From positions 15,142 through 79,141 of the forward strand of contig QNGE01001695.1 of the NCBI GenBank assembly GCA_008508345.1: a DNA stretch of 64,000 nucleotides, given 5' to 3'. Positions 24,067-35,700 of this stretch are shown piece after piece. Below the pieces are notes generated by a model. It made no database searches. It was not told where the DNA came from and worked only from the letters and a program-made list of their open reading frames with translations. This DNA comes from Paragonimus westermani (taxonomy: Eukaryota; Platyhelminthes; Trematoda; Plagiorchiida; Troglotrematidae). Position numbers and translations under genes: made by a program. Every line of letters begins with the position of its first letter. Positions within the stretch are counted from its first letter, which is position 1.

Positions 24067-25787
24067 GTGGGTTCATATTGATTGATTCTTCTATGGTTCA
24101 GGAACAATTCTTAGCGCTTAGAGGCAACTACTCTGCTATCAAATAAACATGTTTCTAACAAAGTCCATTTCGAAACAAAACTGGAGGGCGTTTGTCAGAC
24201 AAGTTCGGGCAGTCAGTCTTGAAACTGCTTGTTAACTGATGATTCATTGATTGTTTCAACATAAACGGTTGTCCGCACGAGCAAAGTGGGCACTTTTAGA
24301 AGAGAGATTAAGAAAAAACCAGACGTTTCTCATTTATTGTATGGTGATTAGTCGAAGCCATAAATTGAACTACTGACTTTGGAACTCCTCCAGTTCATAC
24401 TCGGGTGCAATAATTCTAGCTGCCAAAACTGTGGTCAATGTGGTCCTATACTGCCAGTTACAATCGACGGCTTTCTGCTTTCAAGGTTTTTTGTCATCAG
24501 CTGTAAGTGAACCATGTGACGTAGATCCCAGTCTGACCCGGAGAACGGAGTGCTTCTGGAAAGTCCATAAGCGATTCGTCAGTAATATTATTTTTTAAAA
24601 ATTTTAATGGAGAACGGCAACATCACACAATACGTAAACTAAACTAGACTTCGTTTCTGATCAAATAAATAATTCCTTGGGGAACATAATGGTGAATATT
24701 CAAACCGGGCTTGCCAAAACGGATAGCTAGCCTTACATTGTTCATCACTTGACCTAACTGGCGTGTCAGCGGTTTCGCAGGGCACAGGGAAAGCATACAA
24801 ATCATCTGCCCAACCTGCAGATCACTGGCATTAAAAGGTCTATCGGTTGTTGACTAAAGACTGCTCATAAATAAATCCATCCAAGTGTCGCATCGTTAGC
24901 GATGATTCTATGGTCGAGCTTCTCATGGTTGATCACTGATTATTCAACAGTTACTCTGACGGACATGATAAAATAACGTTAGCTTGTCAGATTGCGTTTC
25001 GCAATAAGCAATTGTTTAGCCAGATAACAATGAGTAGCAAGCAGTGATTGGGTCACGTGAACATTCGGTTCACAAAATATTTATTTAGATGAGACCCTAC
25101 TGCTAAAACTCAGGGCTTCGGCTGGATTCGAACCAGCGACAGACGCAGCATGCCTCAACGCAGCAAGCGCTCTACCAGCTGAGCTACAAAGCCTAGTGGC
25201 ACGCAGAAACCCGTCAAGGGTTGGGAATGATCGAGCAGTGATAACGTTGTCACCATATCAGGTCTACTTACATGTTAGTTTCCAACCGATTAACTGTCAA
25301 GACAATGCAGATTATGAATTCTGTCGCTTCTGTAATCAGCCGGTGTAACACTTGAAAATACAAAAGCGATAAACTGAATTACTAAGTTGCACTTATTTCA
25401 CGTGAAGGTCAATATGAACAGGATGGTCGACAACTGAACAGTTTATTTCATTTTTGGAGGCATTTAGGGCATATCCGTTGTAGCACTTACCTTCATTTTT
25501 TAAACATCTACGGCTTTACGGATTATGATTCTGGAAGATTTTGGATTTTAAGGGGCCATATAGTATATATATTTGAACCATCAAGCGGAATCGAGTTATG
25601 AGTAGAAAATGTAACAAACTATTAGCCCCAGTCGCCCAATTACGTAGTCAGTAAAACGATGTCAGAAGTTTGTAAAGCAACTTTTCATCTATGACAGAGC
25701 CTGTAGTAAATTATATCTTGACAAATTGCAGATAAAACGAAATGCTGAAAACCAAACGACACACACAATCTCATGCTTAATTTTTAG
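24067..25787 (+). other. Esterase intron carrying a tRNA-like SINE
   Basis: Intron of about 1.7 kb between donor GTGGGT at 24067 and acceptor TTTTTAG ending at 25787. The split codon GG|T restores the Gly that follows FAKR in the protein, so phase 2 agrees on both sides. The minus-strand SINE at 25114-25193 lies within it. No other feature seen. Confidence 0.8.
25114..25193 (-). repeat. tRNA-derived SINE head or tRNA pseudogene in an esterase intron
   Basis: On the minus strand this 80-base stretch has a 7-bp acceptor stem (GGCTTTG with CGAAGCC, one G-T pair), a D-arm with a perfect A box (TAGCTCAGCTGGTAGAGCG) and a 5-bp T-arm with a perfect B box (GCTGGTTCGAATCCAGC). The segment between the D and T arms is about 8 bases too long and does not form a canonical 5-bp anticodon stem with a 7-base loop. 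It is therefore better read as a tRNA-derived SINE head or tRNA pseudogene than as a working tRNA. Similar heads occur at 42390 (-) and, more decayed, at 16549 (+), which supports a dispersed family. It lies antisense to the esterase transcript. Confidence 0.6.
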
Positions 25788-26005
25788 TGACCCCAATGTC
25801 AACGATGATGGATCAACATTCCCTGTAACGTGGCCTTTGTATAAGGCAACCCCGGAACGAAATTCTTCCCGAAGCGATTATCTGATACTGGATGCGGAGT
25901 TCAAACAGGCAACCGGTTTGAGGGACAAAGAGTGCCGGTTTTGGTTGCACGTGATCCCCGAATTGGTCAGTGTGTCAAACAGAACTAATGAACACTGTGG
26001 TCAAG
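25788..26005 (+). CDS. Acetylcholinesterase-like gene, penultimate exon
   Basis: Continues the catalytic domain after the FAKRG boundary. The peptide starts GDPNVNDDGS, includes VTWPLYKATPE (the family's W-P-x-Y block) and YLILDAEF (the Y-L-x-L-D/N block), then DKECRFWLHVIPEL, which matches the family's C-x-F-W block. Its Cys (25933-25935) should pair with the Cys in DFNCPLL of the previous exon. Two N-glycosylation sequons are visible (NSS and NRT near the end), fitting a secreted or surface protein. The acceptor is TTTTTAG (ends 25787). The donor is CAAG|GTATGA at 26006 and leaves phase 1. If the donor is not used, the frame runs on for about 24 codons to a stop at 26074-26076. Confidence 0.9.
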
Positions 26006-27838
26006 GTATGATCCGGTATAATTACTTTACTACTCATAACCGAAACGCGTTAACATTTGAATGCTATAGGCTGTGAAGTTTCTTCTTTGCGATGGTGTAA
26101 TTGGTGTACCACAATCCGTTCTGTGCCAGTACACTTAGGGATACGAGTGAAAGGATCTGTTGGATACCCATTTGTTCCAGTATATATTAGTAAGTAAGTC
26201 ACTTCACGAACTACAGGTGAACTGCAGGATGGTTTTATAAATAGACCCAACCCTGATTTAATATCACATGACCGGAATTTCCCTTGTGCTCCAAAATGGC
26301 GCCGGATCAGATGCTGCTCTCCTGCATTGCTTATATGCGGTTGGTAACAAACATCCGTCAATTTCGTTTTGCGTGTTTGAGATAATGAGACTTTTACGAC
26401 TGTACAGGCTCCTTGTGGGTACAGCTCGAACTTGCGCAGTCCTATCAAGATCGCCTGAGTGGTTGATTAGTGTTGTTCTTCAGCGTACACAAGGTGTTAT
26501 GATAGAATAGTGTTAGCTATTTTTAACTCGTTAATCCTTTTGTTGTGCTGATTTGTGTTTTTTCAAACAATTCGAGGTTCCGGTAGTTTGCTGGTACAGT
26601 TCATACCCTTAACTTTTCACGCAGCTAATGAACTCGTTTCCATGATCCAGTGCCCAGAGCTAATCAGCTGATCTACCTGTGAAGAAGTGCTTCTTGTCGA
26701 AGTAGGACCTACTATGCTGCTTAGACGACATGGCAGCAGTCACAACATAGCCAACTGTAGAAGAACCTTGACCACTATTGTTATGCAGACAGAGTTGGAA
26801 AGTTATCCGAAGCTTGTCTTTTAGGTCGAAGTCAACATCCGAGGTAGATTTGTGACTGACGCGCAATTTTGATGATAGGATACACTTTGCTCATTGTGTC
26901 ACAAAGATTGCGATGAAACCAACTCCATCAGTTTGATGAATACTCGATAACTAGGGAAGCCGCGCCCAATGTTCTTTTTTCGTCAGAATGCAACGTACAT
27001 ATTTAACTTGACTGCTTGCGCTCACTCAGAAACTTTCAGTAGATATATGTGATGAGAATCAGCAAATACAGATTGGCGCATGAACGAGATGTCTCTTGGT
27101 TTAGCAAGGTTAAACTGATTATGTCAAACTGCACATGTCTTCATATGACTGGAATATGTGGAATACTCGCAAGTATTGCATGAATGCTGAACATGCATCT
27201 ATATAAGACAGTCAGAAGATCTATTCGCTACTGAAAATTGGTTTTAAAATGATGAAGTGCTCAAGAACATTGAACGGCAGAGCACGCAAATGAAACTGCT
27301 GATCGTTTTAGATTTGCTACCTGAAAAAGCATTCGTTTGACAGAGTGAATAGGAAAGAAGTTGAGGAAACTAAGGACGACATATGTGTACAATGTAAATA
27401 AACAGTTTAGAATAAGCCGTCATTATACTCTTCATTTTTTTCTGGTTTCATCCGTTTCACTTGGACAAGTTCATAATCCGAACTAGTAATTTAAACGACG
27501 GTTTGCATCATGCATGCCACTGCTTACTGGAAATTGACTGTGACAGATTCTTAAAGGTTTCGTGCTGAAACAGTGATTGTTTTACCTTCAGCGTTCGTCG
27601 AATATCCTTGCGAATAAAAGGCGAAGGAAAAAGCTGCGTGTCGGATTCCTCTTTGTTTGTCAGGAATACAAATACCAGAGCAAACGCACGGGGATAAATA
27701 GAACTTTCCGTCCATCAGTTCTTCTATTTAACTCACGGTAACCAGAATTCGCACCTCACCAACCGCAATACCTAAGGCACGTCAACCTTACGCAGTAAAA
27801 GGTTTGCAGTAAATGCTGTTTTTTCACAATGGCGCAAG
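26006..27838 (+). other. Probable last intron of the esterase gene
   Basis: About 1.8 kb from donor GTATGA to a candidate acceptor CGCAAG ending at 27838, preceded by a TTTTTTC tract. Open frames inside it (26268-26510 + and 26050-26448 -, about 80 and 132 codons) overlap each other on opposite strands and are not recognised. I treat them as chance frames or old repeat sequence. Confidence 0.55.
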
Positions 27839-28056
27839 AGCAGTGGGCCATTTCTAAGGGGATTTGCTATACGGAACACTTGACTGGGTATATGTGTCAA
27901 AATCAACGCTACATACAACGCGATCAAGTCAATCGCGGTGATTTAGGGTTCGACCCGTGTCATTTACCATTATGTAACAATCCTGTAGCTGCCGTACTCC
28001 AGAACCAGAATGACACAAATTGCCCTTTCTTTATGCGATCGCAATGTACAAGTTAA
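27839..28056 (+). CDS. Probable terminal exon of the acetylcholinesterase-like gene, Cys-rich tail
   Basis: Entering at acceptor CGCAAG (ends 27838), the leftover G of the previous exon plus AG gives Glu and opens a frame of about 72 codons that ends in TAA. AATAAA follows 24 bases later, as expected for a 3'-terminal exon. The encoded tail reads EQWAISKGICYTEHLTGYMC at its start and ends FFMRSQCTS. It has six Cys, one sequon (NDT) and no terminal hydrophobic segment, so it resembles neither the Trp-rich T tail nor a GPI-type H tail of AChE. The splice phase is compatible and the position is right, but there is no sequence motif that proves it belongs to the esterase. A separate small gene starting at ATG 27829 is the main alternative. 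Confidence 0.55.
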
Positions 28057-28079
28057 TTGTGCATGGTGAGAAGATAGTG

Positions 28080-28085
28080 AATAAA
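28080..28085 (+). promoter_or_regulatory. Polyadenylation signal AATAAA
   Basis: Canonical hexamer 24 bases after the stop codon of the probable last esterase exon. It supports that exon as the 3' end of a transcription unit. Confidence 0.6.
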
Positions 28086-28089
28086 GTAA

Positions 28090-29505
28090 CCTCCGTAGGA
28101 CTGCGTCACTCCACAGTTTCATCGACTGGCCAATTTGACATGAGCGGATTGTGATTGGTATTTACGTTAATGCATAAACATAAACCAGCCTTCGCAGCGA
28201 ACAGTTTGGTTAGTAGTAACAGATGTAGCTATCCTTACTAATCCCTATAACGAGAAAATTACTGGCATATAATCCATGAATAACGGCACAATTAGTCGTG
28301 AGTAAAATGTAGAACGAAAATCGTAGGTAACACTACTGGAATTGTGATAGTCATCATTTTTAACAACAGTACAATCAAGAGGACGCTAGCAGACACTTAC
28401 TGTTCAAAGGTCCCGTTTTTGTTTTGTTGCAGACGAAAAACACTTTAATATAACTTGGAGAATCCAGCCTAACAGAGAGCATGAACATCATAACAATGCA
28501 GAGTATCATGTAACGTACCTTCTGAAAACCATGAAGTTATAAGCAAGGGTTATGAACCGGCGACTTTTAATCCAGAGAGGATAACACGCAGACTGTGGCT
28601 CTAAAGCTATCTTGGACACTTGTTATTTGACTGAAACTAGACCAAAATGTCTCCAAAAAGCATTCCTTCAATCAATGGGTACGGAAAACTGAGGCTGCGT
28701 AAGAGGCTACTATGGAGGATTTAGTGTTCCTCTAATACTGAGTGTTCCTCCGTAAATATGTGAATTCGGTGACGCTAGTTAAACGTCGTGAAATACAGTG
28801 AATGAGAAAAAGTCAGGTTATGGTTATTAAGAATAATTCCTGTATACACATTGTGCCATACGTTGAACTAGGTCGTGATAATATGTTAAAAATTTATTCC
28901 TCTACCAAGAAAAAAACAAACACACTGACAGCCACTCTAATCATAGACTTTTGAAGTGACAACCACACTGGGGCCATCAGTCAACTGCCTCTCATGTACA
29001 CTAGCATAACAACATGTCCAAAAATGATATGCTGAATTGTAGACAAAATCTTCCGTGAAGTCTTCCACGAACCTGTAAAAAGAATAAACCACAGTGGAAT
29101 TCCATAAGGTGATTTTAACTGAAACCTCGTCATGTTTCGTGAACCCATCGGTCATCTGGAAGTCTGTCAGTGACAATTGGATAAAACCGACATACACTTT
29201 GAACCCTCTGTTTTACACCACATATAAAGACAGCATCATCGGAGTGAAATGCTCACCATAATTTTGAGGAGATTAGCAATTGACTGTACTGACTGTTGAA
29301 CTTCCAGTTCTTCATAAAACATTAGGATTCTGTTAAAAGATATCAACGAAGCGTTTATTGGACTACTCTGCAAACAAAACAAGCACTCGAAATAAGAAAG
29401 GCTTTTGGCAATGGAAGATAGCCTTCGTTTTAACGCGTTAGATTAAGGAGATAACAATTGGGTATAGGTGCACATGTCAATTGGAAATTATACCCAAGTT
29501 GACCA
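28090..29505. other. No supported gene
   Basis: Intergenic-looking DNA. A minus-strand frame of about 86 codons at 28937-29197 is unrecognised. A B-box-like stretch near 28548-28565 on the minus strand lacks a matching A box. Confidence 0.45.
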
Positions 29506-29506
29506 T

Positions 29507-29705
29507 CACTCACAGTTGATCGCAGCGTTCGCATTCAGATAGACTTTCTAGCCAGCCTATTTCGAAAACAANCAGCCTCTTTCGAAAAGAAGCACTAGAC
29601 TCGATTTTCGCTCTCATTAGAGCTCGTCAGTAGTGTTATATTTGCCAAGGCCGGGATTTGAACTCCGGACATTCGTCCATTCTGAGAAAATGGCTACGTA
29701 TCATT
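29507..29705 (-). mobile_element. SINE-like element with hammerhead ribozyme, second copy
   Basis: On the minus strand the copy runs from a tRNA-like B box (GGAGTTCAAATCCCGG) through the ribozyme and an AGGCTGGC...AAAGTCTATCTG tail to an end GATCAACTGTGAGTGATGG. The same order is seen in the + copy at 38798-39015. The 5' limit is approximate because the tRNA-like part upstream of the B box is poorly conserved. A single N at 29572 and a local 20-base duplication lie in the tail. Confidence 0.7.
29593..29635 (-). ncRNA. Hammerhead ribozyme (type I), nearly intact
   Basis: On the minus strand it reads CACTA, core CTGACGA, a perfect stem II (GCTCT-AATG-AGAGC), GAAA, a short stem III region, GTC and TAGTG. 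Stem I (CACTA with TAGTG) is perfect over five pairs. The C in CTGACGA sits at the position of the core that tolerates any base. Stem III reads AATCGAGT instead of ACTCGAGT, so one of its three pairs is lost and folding should be weaker than in the 38.9-kb copy. Predicted cleavage is just after the C of GTC. Hammerheads in SINE-like repeats are known from schistosomes (the S-mansoni alpha repeats). Confidence 0.8.
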
Positions 29706-32700
29706 CCTCAGAAAACTACTGCAGCTACATATTAACAATCAATCGTCAAATGAGCGCGGTAATACAGCAGCACAAAAGCATTGAGGCAAGCGCAGCTGGA
29801 CTGTAAGACATTCAACGTTTAGGAATTGGAAGGATCTAGAGAATATTATCAGATGGCTGGCTGGCAGGCAAACCTGAGAACTAACTATGGGATCTTGTGC
29901 AGTCATGTAAGTAAGTGAGTAAGCGCACTGCAAGTGACTACGTATTGCTCAGCCAGACAATATACTGGGCCAGTGTTCTCTTGAAGGCCTTAGGTAACCA
30001 CTGATGTCATCAACTATCTCGAAAATAGAAGTATGGGCGAATGTCTGAATGGAGAATTGGAAAGATTTTTTTAAATAGAAAATATCTTTCATAACGTAGT
30101 AAGAATTGGTCCGCGACTGTTTGTTCTTAACGCAAGCCGACTTTAAACAACCAAATATTTTCCATTTTAGGAAATTCCGGAAGTTCAGTCGCTTCCTTCC
30201 AATGGGTTCGCTCGTCCTTTGTAATTGGCTTCTTATTGTTTCTGTGTAATGCAGACCATCGGATATAAAATTAAACTCGCTTGAATCCACTTCAATTAGA
30301 ACACTGTGATCCTTGTAACTGTCTCTATTACTCTTAGACAATGAACTCTGTTTTTTGTTGTCTGTCCCTCAAATTCAACATTTATGCTAAACTTCTGTCT
30401 CCCCCAGTAGTCCACGAAGTTCTTACACTTCGACTTTTTCCATCAAGGACGTTGAGAAGTATTTCTTTCGTGCAAATGAATATGTTAAATATTTTTGGTT
30501 TTTTTCGTACTGTGTTAACAGAAATTAATTTATTGTATTCAAAAGGGGTATGCAAAAATTTCTGTAACTTATATTTGGAATTAACTATAAAGAACGTTGT
30601 TTTTCCTTTTTTCTGCAATTTTTGTAGGTTTGTATATGGTTTTTCTGGTCTCGTTAGTCAATGTCTATTTTTTACGGAAACCCAGTTTGCCGGAAGGTGT
30701 ACTGTCTACAAACCAGCAGCATCCGTTGTCTCTTACGGTTGTTTGATTGAGGTTTGAAAGGAAGTGCTGGGAAAAATCTCAAAGCAGTATTTGATGTCCG
30801 TTACATTTGTGGAAATGTTGCACTGTAATTATTCAAAGCCAGTTTCTAATTTTTCATTACGTGATTCAACTATTTCTGATCAGCGTCGAGTGTTGAGTTC
30901 CGTGGATTCTTTCAATGGGAAATAGTGAATGAACCAAGAAATGCCAACATATTCGCCTTTTAGGTCATGACTCCAAAACTTGTGTATTTTACAGCTTGCA
31001 CGTGTTTGCAAGAATTAAAACAGTTATTTTCTGCCTTTCATACAAGGGTTTCAGGAAATTCATATAATTACATGCGGTTATGACAGCTTATAGTTATAAA
31101 AATCTATGCATGGTTTCGGTTTCCTGTGGTTTGTAACAGTGAGGTGATCAATTAGAGCAGGACCTGAACTATTTAATGAAGGTGTGTTCAAACTTCAGAT
31201 CAATAAATTTACCTAAGTAAACTTGGGTCTTCTAGAATCCAGATTTTACTCCCCGCAACCATGAGAGATACGTATGATTCGGAGATTTTCATTAGTACAT
31301 ATTAGGTCTGGACCTGATTTCGCAGCTGTTGTTACACACGAAATACTTTGTTAGATCCTTACAAACATCCAGGCGTTGATGTGTTGTCGGTTAACCAAGG
31401 GGTTAATTTCATACTTTGGTTTTGGTTTGAAGTGTATCCTGAGATAAGTCGAAAGTGCAGTCCTCAATAGGAAAAACCAAACAACTGATGAATTTCGTTG
31501 GGGATTATGCCGAATGGAAACCGACTGTTCAAAACACAAACTTAAAAGATGCACATCTTTCTGGGTTGTCCAACTTTATTACACACTGTCCGGAATAATC
31601 TACACTCTATTAATGTTAATCCATCATGGTAACGGTGGATGAATGAACTGTGAGATTTCAGTTTGCAGAAAATCACTCATCAGACACCCTGCAATCTTCC
31701 TTATTAAATCTGTGAACGATCAGAGTAATCGGTCTCGGGGGCACGTAACCTTGGTTCGAAAGCCCAAAGACTGTCTGATACAAAAGATTTCGCGAGCACA
31801 GAGAACCTGATAACTAATGATTATGCGAAACAGTGTTTTTACTTTATCCGATTCCTCAGAGTGAAGAGAAACAACAATGTTACCAGATTTTTCGGGAAAC
31901 CTGCAGGTGCCCGGGACGCTCTACACAAATCATTCTTATCGTACTGCCCTCGTCACACCTCTTAGTGTAGAACTTCCATATGTTTACCAAACATTCAGAG
32001 GCGAGGCAAGGTTGTCGCCTCACATTTCAATAGTTAGCAGAACCCCAAGTTATAAACGGATACTATCACAATATTTTTTAGAATGTCTGTCAGACGGAGA
32101 AAATTACAGTATAAACATAGCTTTTCGTCTCAAGTTATTGATAAATTAAACTGAAAAATACTTAGTCTTTTGTTGAACAACGTAAAAATTGATCAGCAAC
32201 AGAAAGAAAGAGAACTGGTAATGCCAAATACTTAATAAGATTCGTAATATGAAAACTGAATCACACTGTTTGGTGAAAACAGGAATTAGTCGTAAAAGTG
32301 TGTGCCGCGTTCAGCTCGCCAAGAGCAAGCATTACATACGCACATTTATCACTCTCTATTTACTGTAATTTTGGGAAAAATACATTCGCGTTTCCAGACA
32401 AATGACTTAAGACAACAGGGGTCAGAAAAACGAATCCGACTTACCTGATGAATATGTGTTCGTTAAGGTACACTGTAGGTTGTCTTATATCTGATGTGGA
32501 TCAATCGCCTCTAGAGGACCAGTTCAAATGAAATGTTTGCTCGCAATTTTATTCGCATCTTTATGAGTCGTCCTCTGTGTGCTGTAAATACAATGCTGAA
32601 CATCTCAAACTACCGGACTGTAGCGAAAAACTTGGTTGAATTTTTGTCGTTGTGTATGTGGACAGTCTCAAATATATAATCATGTCGGTCACTCTCATTC

Positions 32701-35700
32701 GGTATCCATAGTAGACATCCGTGTGAATAGCGAACCTAAATACCTACCAGTGTGATAACTGCACGCTCCAGTCAGCCTTTAAAAAAGCTGGTACGAAACG
32801 CTCTTGAATCCTGTGTACCAAAGGTTCACATACTACCAAAGACGTACTCTGTGAATGTTGCCTAAAACGCTGTTACAATCAGCCCTAACGAGCACCTTGA
32901 TGGAGAATGAGAATAAAACGTCTAAGACAGGGCTTAGTTTTACAACCTCGTTTTTGTGATGGGCCCTGGTTTGAGGCTTCTCGAAACAGTTAGCCAAGAC
33001 CAAGATGATAAATTCCAAATGGAGATAAGATTGTACGAAAATTGAGCCACCTTTCGGAAGGGGGCGTCCGCAAGAGGTGATTTAGTGTCATTATTTTGCA
33101 CATCGTACCAACTTACCAGCATGTAGTATGATGTTTATGTTGACAGTTACAACTGGGAACCGATACAAGCCATATGGAAAGACCGCTATATGTTGAACTT
33201 TTCCTGCGATGATTCACTGATGCTGTGGAGCTTATTATTAGGTGTGTGGGGCATCAATTGTCTATTCCTCACATGTTCCGGTTGGTTTTTATCTCCCCCT
33301 GTTTAACTTCTAAGATTTACTTCAGTGAGGTTGCATCCTAGCATAAAAATCAGTGTGGTCTGAGTATTTCGAAACTCTAATGGCAACATCGCCGCTCGTT
33401 TACTCGCAAATGTGATGTGGCTAACTCCTCCGCGTGTAAATATGGAATAAAAGTTTCCACGAATAAATACACCAAGTAGCTCAATGGTTGCCACCTTCTC
33501 AAATATATCAGATTTGGCAGGTCATAGTTAATCAGCAGCATTATTCACAACAACATCGTCTGCACGTTCTAAATTATAACCCAGTTTACATGGACGAAAA
33601 AGTGGACAGTGATACAAACAACACTTTGTAAGTGTACAACGTGTTAAGTATTAAAAAGGTTGCCAAAGAGTTATTTATCAGTGATCTCTTTTCGTCAGCA
33701 TTCATACTTGTGTCATTACAGCAGAACTGACACTAGTTCTTTCAGTGGGAATAGGTTGATTGGAACGTCTGCAGGCACAGTGAGACGCCGCTAATGCACA
33801 GTTTGGCAGTAAACGATATGTGGTCAGAAAGGGATGTATCATTGTGTACATGTCACTTAAGACGAAATGACAGGGGTTAAGGTGATCAACAGGCAATTAC
33901 TGAGAGAGATATCAAACGTTGCCCGACTAAGCATTAGCGAAAGCCGGCAAAGAACAGTCAAACTGTCGCAAACAAATACCAATAAGGTGGAACCATCAAT
34001 CAAACGGCTATCAAAACTTACTTTTTACACATATCTTCTTTTCGTTTGTATGTGAACAGCGAGTACCAACCAATACTAGACGTTGTTTAACTCCGCACTT
34101 GTTAAGAAGCGGAAAAATCCGGAACAACCCAATTTTTTCCGCATTCTTCCCCGCAGAATAAGTGGTTACCAACAACGGTTACATAATAGAAAACGTTCAC
34201 TTATGAAGCCAAATAAGACAGAATGCAAGTCATAATCACAAACTGGCTTCAGTTGTCTGAATTACACAAATAACTCTGCCGTCCCTTATTTTCTGAACGA
34301 ACCCACGTGGAAAAACACGTTGTTCTGATAAAAAGATTCGTCGTATTTTTAATGCGGTTACTTTCTGTCCTTACGGTCTTTTGGTTTACGTAAGGGTTCA
34401 CATACTACAATTTTAGATTTTGACTACGGGTTGACGTTTGTACTCGACCTATCAGACTAGAATTTTCTACCCGTAAGTCAGTTATATAATCAGACACTGT
34501 TAATAAACCAGTGATTATTGAAAGCTAACCTCGCGGTAATAATTATCAACCCGTCAATTGTTATGATTTGCACTGCATTAGGGCGGGTTCCTTAAGATAA
34601 AAATGATAAACAGTTGCCAGTGTTTGTGTCTGTGATCTTCATGCTTAGCCAGACCAGTGTGCTGTGAGTTGTTTTTATTGGAAATATCACCACGCCGTAG
34701 GAAGTGAAAATTCTCATATACGGAGTAAGAATTACCACCTTCAAATTTTAACTAAAGAGTTGAAAAGTATGTTTGCAGTATATAAACTAACTGATTACAG
34801 CTTAGTGGTATATATATAACGATCTTAATCATAGAAAAATAATATCTGAAACAGAGGCCCTTAAATCTTTCGCGCATCCAGAATTCGGGTTCTATTGAAA
34901 CGTGGGCACACTTCCACCTCTTTCATTCTGTTTTTAAAAGGAGACAGCTTATTTCTGTTCGTTTGTTAACTTGTCCACTAGACGTTCAGTCCATTCAAGA
35001 GTTTGTCAACATGACAGTTCAGACTTGCCTCTCGAAAATATTCCCAATCATAGTTTTCATTCTGTGACTGACATACGTAGTGTCTTGGGGTAACGTAAAC
35101 AGAACTAGTGAACCACTTCAGAAATGCCGTCAAATCAGAAGACCATCGATAGGAAATTGGTCTATCGTATTTATTCAGAAAGTGAACGAACTATCAACAA
35201 ATTTTAGGAATCTGTGTTTGAGCACCTTCAGTTACTTCTTCTGCGGCAGAAAGTTACCGTCGCACTGTTTTTATTCAACTGATTCATGTTTATCTTGTTT
35301 TGACCGCGAGCAATGGAACGAGTATTGATCCTACTTAACCCCAACGGCAATGGATTGTCAGTACAAGCTTCGATTAGGAAATCTGTAAAGTTGCTAGCCT
35401 CAAACTCGAAGGAATTTGTTTAGCCTGACCGATATGTAACTGTAACTCTCATGGAGTAATTTCTGAAACACATGATGGTGGAGCTTGCTTAATAGAAATT
35501 TTAGTCGTAAAATAAGACTATCCATTCAAACCTCGACCGGACTATTTGTAGTTATCAGAAAGGATGTCTATATTGTACTGATCAAATAAGGAGTTATGTG
35601 GAAACAAAAGTACGATCGTGATCGTTCCAACGTTGTAGTATAACTTCAATTTCGAAACAGAACAGTCCATTCATCAGCGCTGATGCTGAATATGTTTTTC

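Noticed and set aside
28548..28620. Possible tRNA-like relic on the minus strand (GCCGGTTCATAACCC)
   Set aside because: Only a weak B box; the remainder does not fold as a tRNA and no similarity to the other SINE heads was seen.
29949..30757. Back-to-back open frames of 130 (-) and 138 (+) codons
   Set aside because: No domain, no splice context and strongly T/A-rich composition; chance frames are the likelier explanation.
31695..31766. tRNA-like stretch with GGTTCGAAAGCCC (+)
   Set aside because: The B-box-like string lacks a convincing A box and no acceptor or anticodon stem can be drawn.
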